Assembly: GCA_005473895.2 (NCBI GenBank)
Contig: SRJI02000003.1
Location: 62,001-126,000, forward strand
Direction: 5' to 3'
DNA: 64,000 bases
Source of the DNA: Carideicomes alvinocaridis
Lineage (GTDB): Bacteria > Pseudomonadota > Alphaproteobacteria > Rhodobacterales > Rhodobacteraceae
Shown here: positions 35,108 to 43,668 of the stretch, one piece after another
Layout: every line of letters begins with the position of its first letter
How positions within the stretch are numbered: position 1 is the first letter of the stretch
Position numbers and translations under genes: made by a program
The notes under the pieces: generated by a model
Database searches by the model: none
What the model was told of the DNA's origin: nothing
The model's input: only the letters and a program-made list of their open reading frames with translations

Positions 35108-35650
35108 ATGCGGGAGACAGAGTTGGACCAGGCCGGGGAAGAGCAGCCGCTCAGGGCGGGAAGCGGCGAGATGTCAGTGGGTTACAAGCTGCGGCTCGCG
35201 CAGATCACGGCCTATCGCGGCTTCGAGGAACGGGTGACGGGCTACGGGTCCGCCCCGCGCTACCTGGGCCTGCTGATGATCATCGACGCCAATCCCGGCC
35301 AGCCGCAATCCCGCCTGGCCGAGGCCGTCGCCGTGCGCCGGTCGAGCCTTGTCGCCATCCTCGATACGCTGGAACGCGAGGGCGTGGTGGAGCGTCGCCC
35401 GTCCGAGACCGACCGCCGGTCGAAGGCCGTGGCGCTGACCGCGAAGGGCCGCGGCGTGCTGGCCGACCTGCTGGAGGCCGCCGACGCCCACGAGGCGGCG
35501 CTGACCGCCGGGCTGACCGAGGAGGAGCGCGCCACGCTGCTGTCGGCACTGGACCGCGTCATCGCCAACATGCGCGCGGCCGAGGGCGACGCCCTGCCCC
35601 CGCTCGCCACCGGCGCGGCCAGCGCCGGCCGCGGCGCGGCCGACAGCTAG
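35108..35650 (+). CDS. MarR-family transcriptional regulator
   Basis: 180 residues. The winged helix spans about 35-110: YLGLLMIIDANPGQPQSRLAEA, RRSSLVAILDTLEREGVVERR (recognition helix) and the wing ETDRRSKAVALTAKG. Such proteins usually repress a divergent catabolic operon and release DNA on binding an acid or its CoA thioester. The ATG at 35108 is chosen, because the in-frame ATG at 35072 directly abuts the operator and has no ribosome site. The C-terminal Ala/Gly-rich tail is unremarkable. Its stop overlaps the livF stop of the next, convergent operon. Confidence 0.9.
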   Translation: MRETELDQAGEEQPLRAGSGEMSVGYKLRLAQITAYRGFEERVTGYGSAPRYLGLLMIIDANPGQPQSRLAEAVAVRRSSLVAILDTLEREGVVERRPSETDRRSKAVALTAKGRGVLADLLEAADAHEAALTAGLTEEERATLLSALDRVIANMRAAEGDALPPLATGAASAGRGAADS

Positions 35651-36360
35651 CCGCCGAGGTAGAGCTCCGCGATCTCGGCGCTGTCGCGCAGCGCGGCGGC
35701 GCTGTCCTCCATCCGCACCTGCCCGCTTTCCAGAACATAGCCGCGATCCACGTGCGGCAGCGCCTGCCGCGCGTTCTGTTCGATCATCAGCACCGACACG
35801 CCGGTCTGCCGCAGGCCGGAGACGAGCAGGAAGATCTCTTCCACGATCTTCGGCGCCACCCCGGCGGAAGGTTCGTCGAGCAGCAGCACCGACGGCTCGG
35901 GGATCAGCGCCCGGGCCAGGGCCAGCATCTGCCGTTCCCCGCCCGAAAGCGTGCCGGCGGCCTGCTTGCGCCGGTCGCCCAGCACCGGGAAGAGCGTCAC
36001 CATCTCCTCGATCCGGCGGTTGCGCTGCGCCACCGGCAGGCTCGCGCCACCGATCTCGAGGTTTTCCTGGACACTCATCGTGCCGAAGACGTTGGAGACC
36101 TGCGGGACGTAGGCCATGCCCTGCCCGACCATGCGCTCGGGTGCCTGTCCGGTCACGTCGCGCCCGGCCAGCGTGACCTGCCCCGCCGAGGGCGCGACCA
36201 GACCGAAGAGCGCCTTGATCAGCGTGGATTTCCCCGCGCCGTTCGGTCCGAAGACCAGCACGTGTTCGCCCTGCCCCACCGTGAGGTCGATGCCGAAGAG
36301 GATCTGCAGCGCGCCATAGCCCGCCTCCAGCCCCTGTGCCTGCAATGCCGTGCCGCTCAT
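35647..36360 (-). CDS. livF: Branched-chain-type ABC transporter ATPase LivF
   Basis: 237 residues. Walker A FGPNGAGKST, signature LSGGERQMLALARAL, Walker B VLLLDEPSAGVAP and the LivF-type ending MIEQNARQALPHVDRGYVLESG. It powers uptake with the fused permease-ATPase encoded upstream (4-bp overlap). Last gene of livK-livH-livMG-livF. Confidence 0.95.
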   Translation of the reverse strand: MSGTALQAQGLEAGYGALQILFGIDLTVGQGEHVLVFGPNGAGKSTLIKALFGLVAPSAGQVTLAGRDVTGQAPERMVGQGMAYVPQVSNVFGTMSVQENLEIGGASLPVAQRNRRIEEMVTLFPVLGDRRKQAAGTLSGGERQMLALARALIPEPSVLLLDEPSAGVAPKIVEEIFLLVSGLRQTGVSVLMIEQNARQALPHVDRGYVLESGQVRMEDSAAALRDSAEIAELYLGG

Positions 36361-38144
36361 GCCACCGCCCCGCCGAGATAGGCCTCGATCACCTCGGCAT
36401 TGGCGCGGATCTCCTCCGGCGTGCCCTCGGCCAGGACCCGGCCCTGGTGCATCACGACGATCCGGTCGCAATAGCGCATGATGAGCTGCATCTCGTGCTC
36501 CACGATCAGGAAGGTGGTGCCCTGGCGGTTAAGCTCGGCGATCCGGTCGAAGAGGTCGCCCGCCAGCCGCCGGTTCACCCCCGCGGCCGGCTCGTCCAGC
36601 AGGATCAGCGGCGGGCGGCGCATCATCTGGCGGCCCAGCGACAAGAGCTTGCGCTGCCCGCCCGACAGGCTGCCCGCCAGCTCGTCGCGCATATGGGCGA
36701 TCTCAAGCTCCGCCAGCACCGCCTCGGCGCGGGCGGCTGCCGCCTGCTCGGCCCGCCGGCGCGCCGCCGAGGACCAGAGCCCGGCGCGCAGGGTCTCGTT
36801 GCCGCGCGGCATCCCGGCGACCATCAGGTTCTCCCACACCGTCATCGACGGGTAGAGCCGCGGGGTCTGGAAGGTGCGGCCCAGCCCCTTGTCGGCGATC
36901 TCTTCCGGGGTGAGCCCGGTGATGTCCTCGCCCGCAAGGCGCACGGTGCCGCCATCGGGGCGCTGCACGCCGCTCAGCAGGTCGATCATCGTGGACTTGC
37001 CTGCGCCGTTCGGGCCGATCAGCCCGGTGATCGTGCCCGGCCGCAGGACGAAGCCCGCGCCGTCCACCGCCGCCAGCCCGCCGAAGCGCTTGCGCAGCCC
37101 GGCAACCTCGAGGATCGGCCCGTCGGTCGCGGCCACCGGCACCGGCGGCGCATGGGCGGGCGCGGTGCCGGGTGCCGCGGGGGCCTTGCGGCGGCGCTCC
37201 GGCAGCAGGCCGCCGGGGAAGAAGCGGACGACCGCGATCAGCAGCAGCCCGATCAGCACGAAGCGCAGCGAGGGCAGGAAGGACGGGTTGGCCGCCGCGA
37301 TCTCGTCGAGGCCGGGGATACCGCCGACGAACCGCGTGCCCTCGCGGATGGCGATCAGCACGAAGGCGCCCAGCAGCGCGCCCCAGTGGTTGCCGCTGCC
37401 ACCCATCAGCATGGCGAGCCAGATCTGGAAGGTGACGATGGGCACGAATTGCCCCACATGGACCACGCCCAGCGAATGCGTCCAGAGCGCGCCCGCAACG
37501 CCGCCCACCGCGCCGCCGATGGCCAGCGCGCGCAGCTTGGCACTGGCGGTGCGCTTGCCCAGCGTGCGGGCCGAGACCTCGTCATCCTTGATCGCGCGTA
37601 GCAGCCGGCCGAAGGGCTTTTCCCCCAGCCGCCGCAACAGCGCGAAGATCAGGCCGACCACGACCGCCGTCAGCGCGAGGTAGAAGAGCGCGTAGCTTTC
37701 CGGGGAAATCACCCCGCCCAGCGGCTGCGGCACGTTGGAGATGCCGAACTCGCCCCGGGTCAGCCATGTCTCGTTGCCCAGCACGGAGCGGACGACCTCG
37801 GCCATGGCGAAGGTGGCGACGGCCAAGTAATGCGTGGCGAGCCGCGCGCTCACCGCGCCGATGAAGAGCGCCAGCAGCGCCCCGGCGAGCGCGGCGGCGA
37901 TGAAGCCCGCGGCGATTGGCAAGCCCAGCCCGATATCGTAGCGGGCGGAGGCCTCCAGGTAGGCCTCCGAACCCGGTGGCGGCAGGGTGACGATGGCCGA
38001 GGCGAAGGCGCCCACGGCAAAGAAGGCGACATAGCCGAAGTTGATCACCCCGGCGAAGCCGAATTGCAGGTTCAGCCCGATGGCCAGCAGCCCGTAGATG
38101 AGCGCCAGCGAGATCAGGCCGGTGGCAAAGGCGAGCAGGTCCAT
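36357..38144 (-). CDS. Fused LivM permease and LivG ATPase
   Basis: 595 residues joining two normally separate subunits. Residues ~1-310 are a LivM permease with about nine membrane segments (GLNLQFGFAGVINFGYVAFF; KDDEVSARTLGKRTASAKLRALA). A Pro/Ala-rich linker of about 25 residues follows. From ~340 comes a LivG ATPase with GPNGAGKST, LSGGQRKLLSLGRQM and LILLDEPAAGVNRR. The fusion fixes permease and ATPase in one chain. It starts one base from the livH stop. The second LIV locus of this window has the same fusion. Confidence 0.94.
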   Translation of the reverse strand: MDLLAFATGLISLALIYGLLAIGLNLQFGFAGVINFGYVAFFAVGAFASAIVTLPPPGSEAYLEASARYDIGLGLPIAAGFIAAALAGALLALFIGAVSARLATHYLAVATFAMAEVVRSVLGNETWLTRGEFGISNVPQPLGGVISPESYALFYLALTAVVVGLIFALLRRLGEKPFGRLLRAIKDDEVSARTLGKRTASAKLRALAIGGAVGGVAGALWTHSLGVVHVGQFVPIVTFQIWLAMLMGGSGNHWGALLGAFVLIAIREGTRFVGGIPGLDEIAAANPSFLPSLRFVLIGLLLIAVVRFFPGGLLPERRRKAPAAPGTAPAHAPPVPVAATDGPILEVAGLRKRFGGLAAVDGAGFVLRPGTITGLIGPNGAGKSTMIDLLSGVQRPDGGTVRLAGEDITGLTPEEIADKGLGRTFQTPRLYPSMTVWENLMVAGMPRGNETLRAGLWSSAARRRAEQAAAARAEAVLAELEIAHMRDELAGSLSGGQRKLLSLGRQMMRRPPLILLDEPAAGVNRRLAGDLFDRIAELNRQGTTFLIVEHEMQLIMRYCDRIVVMHQGRVLAEGTPEEIRANAEVIEAYLGGAVA

Positions 38145-38145
38145 C

Positions 38146-39003
38146 TCAGCCCCTCCCGCCCAAGAGGCCCCGGGGGCGCAGGATCAGCACGGCGATCAGC
38201 ACCACGAAGGCGAAGGCATAGGAATAATTCGCGGCGATATAGGTGGCCCCCAGCTCCATCGCGAGACCGATGAGCAGCCCGCCGATCATCGCGCCGTAGG
38301 GGCTGCCGATGCCGCCCAGCAGCACGGCGGCAAAGACCACCAGCAGGAAATGCCAGCCCATCTGCGGCGCCACGGTGATCTGCGTGATGGCCAGCAGGAT
38401 GCCCCCCAGCGCGCCGATCAGGGCCGAGACGAACCACGTCGCGTCCAGCACCCGGCGCGACGAGATACCCGCGACCCGCGCCAGCGCCGGGTCGTCGGCC
38501 ACGGCGCGCATCTTCTTGCCCAGCATGGTGAAGCGCAGCAGCAGGTGGACGGCCAGCATTGCCGCCAGCGCGACGCCCAGGATGATGAGCTGTTCGCGCG
38601 GCACGAAGATGCCCGCGATGTCGATGGGGCGCATCAGCGGCAGCGGAAAGCGGAAGGGATTGGAGCCCGCGATCATCCGCACGAGGTTCTGCACCACGAA
38701 GGCGATGCCCACGCTGGTCACCAGCAGCGGCAGCAGTCCGCGGCTCATCAGCGGATCGTAGAAGGCCCGCGCCAACAGCACGCCCAGCACGCCCACGATC
38801 AGCGCGGCCAGCAGGCCCGCCCAGACCAGCGGCAGGCCCATCCCCGCCAGCATCAGGCAGAAGAAGGCGCCCAGCGTCAGGAATTCCCCGAAGGCGAAGT
38901 TGATGAAGCGGGTGACGCCATAGGCCAGCGTCAGCCCCACCGCGCTGACCGCGATGACGCCGCCCAGCGCCAGGCCGAAAACCAGCGTCTGAATGAAGAT
39001 CAT
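38146..39003 (-). CDS. livH: Branched-chain-type ABC transporter permease LivH
   Basis: 285 residues, about eight membrane segments. AVGLTLAYGVTRFINFAFGEF near the N-terminus, FYDPLMSRGLLPLLVTSVGI and RAVADDPALARVAGIS (the ATPase-coupling loop) are LivH-typical. It pairs with the LivM half of the fused protein to form the channel. The start is 95 bp after livK, with a hairpin between. Confidence 0.94.
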   Translation of the reverse strand: MIFIQTLVFGLALGGVIAVSAVGLTLAYGVTRFINFAFGEFLTLGAFFCLMLAGMGLPLVWAGLLAALIVGVLGVLLARAFYDPLMSRGLLPLLVTSVGIAFVVQNLVRMIAGSNPFRFPLPLMRPIDIAGIFVPREQLIILGVALAAMLAVHLLLRFTMLGKKMRAVADDPALARVAGISSRRVLDATWFVSALIGALGGILLAITQITVAPQMGWHFLLVVFAAVLLGGIGSPYGAMIGGLLIGLAMELGATYIAANYSYAFAFVVLIAVLILRPRGLLGGRG

Positions 39004-39040
39004 GCGAGAATATCCGTCCCTTCGGCGGTTTTCGCGAGAT

Positions 39041-39067
39041 CCCCGGGCGCCGCCGAAACGCCCGGGG
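39041..39067 (-). other. Intercistronic hairpin between livK and livH
   Basis: CCCCGGGCG and CGCCCGGGG pair perfectly over 9 bp with a 9-base loop, 31 bases after the livK stop and 37 before livH. No T-run. As at 29794-29819, the stem follows the binding-protein gene and could keep its message in excess. Confidence 0.6.
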
Positions 39068-39098
39068 TGACCCGGCCCGAAGGCCCGGCCAGTTCAGC

Positions 39099-40358
39099 TC
39101 AGTTCAGCGCGTCGGCCGGAACGACGGCCACGGTGGACCATGCGCCGTCCTGCACCTTGCGGATGCCGAAGGGCGCCGCGATGTTGCCCCAGTCGTCGAA
39201 GTCGATCGGGCCGACCAGCCCGCGGTAATCGATCTTCTCGCCGGCCTCGAGCGCCTTCTTCCCCTCGGTAAAGCTGGTCACCTGGGTCTTGCCCTCGCCG
39301 GGATCGGAGACGGCGCGGATATGTTCGGCCAGCGAGGCGCGGGTGATTTCCCCGTCATCCATCTGGTCGCTCAGCAGCGCCAGCGCGATGACGTTCATGG
39401 AATCGTAGGTGTTGGTGCCGAAGATCTTCACGTCGTCGCCGGAATATTCCTTGTAGCGCGTCTCGAAATCGCGGTTCAGCTCCTGCCCCTCTTCGGAGGC
39501 GACTTCCTCCAGCCCGTAGGTGCCGTTGACCAGGTCGGCACCCGCCAGCTCGATATACTCGGCGTTGGTCTGGTCCTGGGTCACGAACCAGCCGCCGTCA
39601 TAGCCGGACTGGAAGGCGTTGGTCATCACGCGGGCCGATTCCTCGGGGGCGGCGACCAGCACGATGCCGTCCGGGTCGGCGGCCAGCGCCTCCTGCACCT
39701 CGGAGCGGTAGGAGGGTTTGCCCGGCGTGAACTCGATCACCTTGGCCACCTCGACGCCGAAATCGGAAAAGCTCCGCTCGATCGGCTCGAGGAAGGAGAC
39801 CATGGCAGGCGATTGCGCGACCATCAGCACCGGGTTCTCCCAGGCGGTGCCGCCCTCGCCCAGGTATTGCGCATCGGTCGCCGCGCGCGCGATGGCCCGG
39901 CCGCCCAGCGCATCCGAGGGCACGGTGCGGAAGCAGACGTCCTGGCAGGCGCGGTCCAGCTCGGTCGTGCCGGCGGTGGGCGTCACCATGGGCACGCCGT
40001 TGTCGATGATCAGGTTCTTGGAGCCGGAAAAGGACAGCGAGGTGGGGCCGACCAGCGCCATCACGTTGTCCACGTCGATCAGCTTCTGCGCGGCGGTGGT
40101 GCCGGCATCGACGACGCCCTCGGTATCGCCCTGGACAAAGGTGATCTCGCGGCCGCCGATGCCGCCGGCGCCGTTCACCTCTTCGGCGATCATCTGTGCC
40201 ACCGGCTGCACGTTCTCGCCCACCCAGGCATATTGCCCGGTGAAGGGCAGCAGCAGCCCGATGCGGATCGGATCCTCCTGCGCCGAAGCGGTCCCGGCGG
40301 CCAGCGCCGCGGCCATGCCCATGGCGACGCCCGTCGCACCTTTCGCGAATGCGGTCAT
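39099..40358 (-). CDS. livK: Branched-chain-amino-acid-type ABC substrate-binding protein
   Basis: 419 residues, periplasmic. Signal peptide to about residue 26 (AGTASAQ). The mature part begins DPIRIGLLLPFTGQYAWVGEN and shows the type I binding fold with GPTSLSFSGSKNLIIDNGVPMVTPTAG. It is long compared with E. coli LivK, as is usual for the large Rhodobacterales family that binds amino acids, amides, urea or aromatic acids. First gene of the operon. Substrate unknown; possibly related to the adjacent MarR-controlled catabolic genes. Confidence 0.9.
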   Translation of the reverse strand: MTAFAKGATGVAMGMAAALAAGTASAQEDPIRIGLLLPFTGQYAWVGENVQPVAQMIAEEVNGAGGIGGREITFVQGDTEGVVDAGTTAAQKLIDVDNVMALVGPTSLSFSGSKNLIIDNGVPMVTPTAGTTELDRACQDVCFRTVPSDALGGRAIARAATDAQYLGEGGTAWENPVLMVAQSPAMVSFLEPIERSFSDFGVEVAKVIEFTPGKPSYRSEVQEALAADPDGIVLVAAPEESARVMTNAFQSGYDGGWFVTQDQTNAEYIELAGADLVNGTYGLEEVASEEGQELNRDFETRYKEYSGDDVKIFGTNTYDSMNVIALALLSDQMDDGEITRASLAEHIRAVSDPGEGKTQVTSFTEGKKALEAGEKIDYRGLVGPIDFDDWGNIAAPFGIRKVQDGAWSTVAVVPADALN

Positions 40359-40500
40359 TGTCGTTCCTCCCAATGTCACCGGGGACGCGCGCGCGGGGCT
40401 CTCCCTGCCCCGGCCGTCCCGACAGGGGGACGCTAAGCGGCCCGGGCGGGATGCGCAACCTCCGGGCTGGGACCGCCTGCCGCGACCCTTGCGCGCGAGG

Positions 40501-43500
40501 TCAGGCGCCCGAACGTGCCGCGCGCAGCTCTTCGGACAGGCGCTGCGCCTCCTCGACCTTGGGCTTGGAGAAGCGCGCGAGCAGCAGGTAGGCCACCGGC
40601 GTCAGGTAGAGGGTGGAGAGCGTCGCCAGCCCCAGCCCGCCGACGATCACCCAGCCCAGCGCCTCGCGCGCCTCGGCCCCGGCGCCCGACGAAAAGATCA
40701 GCGGCACGCCCCCCAGCACGGTGGAGGTCATGGTCATCATCACCGGCCGCAGCCGGATCAGGCAGGCCTGCAGGATGGCATCGCCGATCTCCAGCCCGCG
40801 GTCACGCAGCTGGTTGGCGAATTCCACGATCAGGATGCCGTTCTTGGCCATGATCCCGATCAGCATCACCAGCCCGATCTGCGAATAGACGTTGAGCGAC
40901 AGCCCCGTCACCACCAGCGCGATGGCCGCGCAGGCCAGCCCCAGCGGCACGGTGGACATGACCACGACGGCCGAGATGAAGCTTTCGAACTGCGCCGACA
41001 GGACGAGGAAGACCACCACGATGGCGAAACCGAAGGTGATCAGCATGCCCGACGAGGTCTGGTCCAGCGTCGCGGCCTCGGCGAGCGGCACGATCCGGTT
41101 CTCCTCCGCCAGCACCTCGGCGCCCACGCGCTCCACCTCTTCCATGGCGCTGCCGAGCGACATTTCCGGCGTCAGCCCGGCCGAGATCTCGACGGAGCGG
41201 TTCTGCCCCTCGCGCTCCAGCTCCGGGGCCACGGCGCGCTCGGTCAGGGTGACGAAGGTGGACATGGGCACCATGTTCCCGTCCGCCGCCTGGACGAAGA
41301 TGTTCTCGAGGTCGCCGGGATCGTCCACCGGGGTCGCGGTGGACAGCATCTGTATGTCGTAGCTGGTGTCGGCGAGGAAAATCTCGCCCACGCTCGACCC
41401 GTCCAGCACCGCGCGCAGCGCCTCGCCCAGCCCGGTGATGTCGATGCCGAGGTCGGCGGCCCGGCGGCGGTCGATCTCGATGAAGAGCTGCGGCAGCGTG
41501 GTCTCGTATTCCAGCCGCACCTGCCCCATGGCCGGGTTCTGCGACAGCCGCGCCACGAGCTGGTCGGCCACGTCGGCCAGCTGCGCGTAATCGTTGCCGG
41601 TGACCGCGAAGGTCAGGCCCCTTCCCGCGCCGCGGATGCCCAGGGAGTTGGGCTGGATGGCGAAGGCGCGGATGCCGATGATATCGCCCAGTGCACCATT
41701 GATGTCGCCCACGATGGTGTCCTGGTCGCGCGCCCGTTCCTCCCACGGCGCCAGGCTCAGCACCATGAAGCCGCGGCTGTTCGACCCCCAGCCGACGATG
41801 GAGAAGATCGAGGTGATCTCTCCGCTGTCGCGCAGGGGCTGCATCGCCGCCTCGATCTCGTGCACCTTGGAGGTGGTGTAGTCGAGCGACACGCCCTGCG
41901 GCGCGGTCAGCGACAGCAGCACGACGGCCCGGTCCTCGCGCGGGGTCAGCTCCTGCCGGATGCCGGTCGCCATCATGGCGGCGGTGGCGGCGAAAAGCGC
42001 CGCGCCCAGCAGCACCACGAAGGGCGCGGAGAGCGCCCCGCGCAGGGTCCAGCCGTAGAGCCCCGCCAGCCGGTTGCCGAGCCAGACCATGGGCCCGCGC
42101 GGATCCTCGTCCGGGGCGCGGGTCAGCAGCCGGCTCGCCAGCACCGGGCAGAGCGTCAGCGCCACCACCGAGGACAGCATCACCGCGATGGCGAGGGTGA
42201 AGCCGAATTCGCGGAACAGCCCGCCCACCTGCCCGGGCAGGAACGACAGCGGGATGAAGACCGCGGCCAGCGTCGCGGTCGTGGTGACCACGGCAAAGAA
42301 GACCTCCTGCGTGCCCAGCACGGCGGCGGCGCGCGGCCCCATCCCCTCGGCCCGGCGACGGACGATGTTCTCCAGCACCACGATGGCGTCGTCGACCACC
42401 ATGCCGGTCGCCAGCACCAGCGCCAGCAGCGTCAGGATGTTGACCGAGAAGCCCACGAGGTAGATCGCCGCGATGGTCCCGATCAGCGCCACGGGCATGG
42501 TCAGCGCCGGGATGATCGTCGCCCAGGCGTCGCGCAGGAAGAGGAAGATCACCGCGATCACGATGGCCACGGCCAGGCCCAGCGTGATCAGCACCTCGCG
42601 GATGGAGCCGTTGATGAAGAGCGCGTCGTCCGAGGTGACGAAGATGTCCACGTCCTCGGGCAGCGCCTGCGCCAGCTCGTCCACCACGCGATGCACCTGG
42701 GCCGAGATTTCCAGCGTGTTCGAGGTGGCCTGCCGCAACACGCCCAGCCCGATCCCGGTCTCGCCGTTGGCGCGCAGCACCGTCTCGTTCGGCGCGGGGC
42801 CCAGCGTCACCTCGGCCACGTCGCCCAGCACCACGTCGGGCGCGACCTCCAGCGCCTCGAAGGCCTCGGCCGTGGCGACCAGCGCGGTGGTGCGCACGTT
42901 GATCGTCTGGCGATTGCCCGAGAGGTCGCCCGCGGGCACGTCATAGGCCACGTTCGACAACGCCCGGCGGATGTCGGCCAGCGTCAGCCCGCGCGCCGCC
43001 AGTTCCCGCTGGTCGATATCCACGCGGAAGATCGGGTCGCGGTCACCGTAGATCTGCAGGTCGGCCACCCCGTCCACCGACAGCAGCCGGTCCTCGATCC
43101 GGTCCGAGACGATCTGTGTCAGTTCCTGCGGAGAGCGGGTGGCCGAGGTCACGGCGACCCGCACCACCGGCTGGGCATTGGCGTCGGCCTTGACGATCTC
43201 CGGCGGGTCGGCGCCCTCGGGGATGTTGTTGGCGATTCGCGCCATGGCGTCGCGCGCATCCGTGGCGGCCACGTCGATATCCACCTCGTCGGAGAATTCC
43301 AGCGTCACCCGCGACCGGCCGTAGCGCGAGTTGGACGAGATCGAGCGGATGCCTGCGACCCGCCCCACCGCACCCTCGACGCGCGAGGTCAGCTCCTGGT
43401 CCACGGTCTCGGGCGAGGCGCCGGGGTAGTTGGTGGTGATGGTGACGACGGGGCGGTCCACGTCCGGCAGCTCGCGGATCTCGACACCGGCAAGCCCGGC

Positions 43501-43668
43501 GAGCCCCGCGATGACGATGAGAGCGCTCAGCACCAGGGCGAGGATGGGGCGGCGGACGAAAAGCGCCGTGCCGCCTCCGGTCTCGGGGCTTCCGGTCTCC
43601 GGGGTCGCGCTCTCCGGCGCATTGCCGGCGGGTTCGTCCTCCGCCCCACCCTCGCGCCGGTCGCTCAC
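40501..43668 (-). CDS. RND efflux pump inner-membrane subunit (HAE1/AcrB type)
   Basis: 1055 residues, the normal length. After a ~30-residue acidic tail, FVRRPILALVLSALIVIAGL is the first membrane helix. NYPGASPETVDQELTSRVE is the conserved porter start. The proton-relay Asp pair is in GMVVDDAIVVLENIVRR (about residue 424). The second half repeats the fold, with LSAQFESFISAVVVM and LIGIMAKNGILIVEFANQLR. It expels lipophilic compounds or metals with the adaptor encoded upstream (4-bp overlap). No TolC-like channel is in the window; it would have to come from elsewhere. Confidence 0.95.
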   Translation of the reverse strand: MSDRREGGAEDEPAGNAPESATPETGSPETGGGTALFVRRPILALVLSALIVIAGLAGLAGVEIRELPDVDRPVVTITTNYPGASPETVDQELTSRVEGAVGRVAGIRSISSNSRYGRSRVTLEFSDEVDIDVAATDARDAMARIANNIPEGADPPEIVKADANAQPVVRVAVTSATRSPQELTQIVSDRIEDRLLSVDGVADLQIYGDRDPIFRVDIDQRELAARGLTLADIRRALSNVAYDVPAGDLSGNRQTINVRTTALVATAEAFEALEVAPDVVLGDVAEVTLGPAPNETVLRANGETGIGLGVLRQATSNTLEISAQVHRVVDELAQALPEDVDIFVTSDDALFINGSIREVLITLGLAVAIVIAVIFLFLRDAWATIIPALTMPVALIGTIAAIYLVGFSVNILTLLALVLATGMVVDDAIVVLENIVRRRAEGMGPRAAAVLGTQEVFFAVVTTTATLAAVFIPLSFLPGQVGGLFREFGFTLAIAVMLSSVVALTLCPVLASRLLTRAPDEDPRGPMVWLGNRLAGLYGWTLRGALSAPFVVLLGAALFAATAAMMATGIRQELTPREDRAVVLLSLTAPQGVSLDYTTSKVHEIEAAMQPLRDSGEITSIFSIVGWGSNSRGFMVLSLAPWEERARDQDTIVGDINGALGDIIGIRAFAIQPNSLGIRGAGRGLTFAVTGNDYAQLADVADQLVARLSQNPAMGQVRLEYETTLPQLFIEIDRRRAADLGIDITGLGEALRAVLDGSSVGEIFLADTSYDIQMLSTATPVDDPGDLENIFVQAADGNMVPMSTFVTLTERAVAPELEREGQNRSVEISAGLTPEMSLGSAMEEVERVGAEVLAEENRIVPLAEAATLDQTSSGMLITFGFAIVVVFLVLSAQFESFISAVVVMSTVPLGLACAAIALVVTGLSLNVYSQIGLVMLIGIMAKNGILIVEFANQLRDRGLEIGDAILQACLIRLRPVMMTMTSTVLGGVPLIFSSGAGAEAREALGWVIVGGLGLATLSTLYLTPVAYLLLARFSKPKVEEAQRLSEELRAARSGA

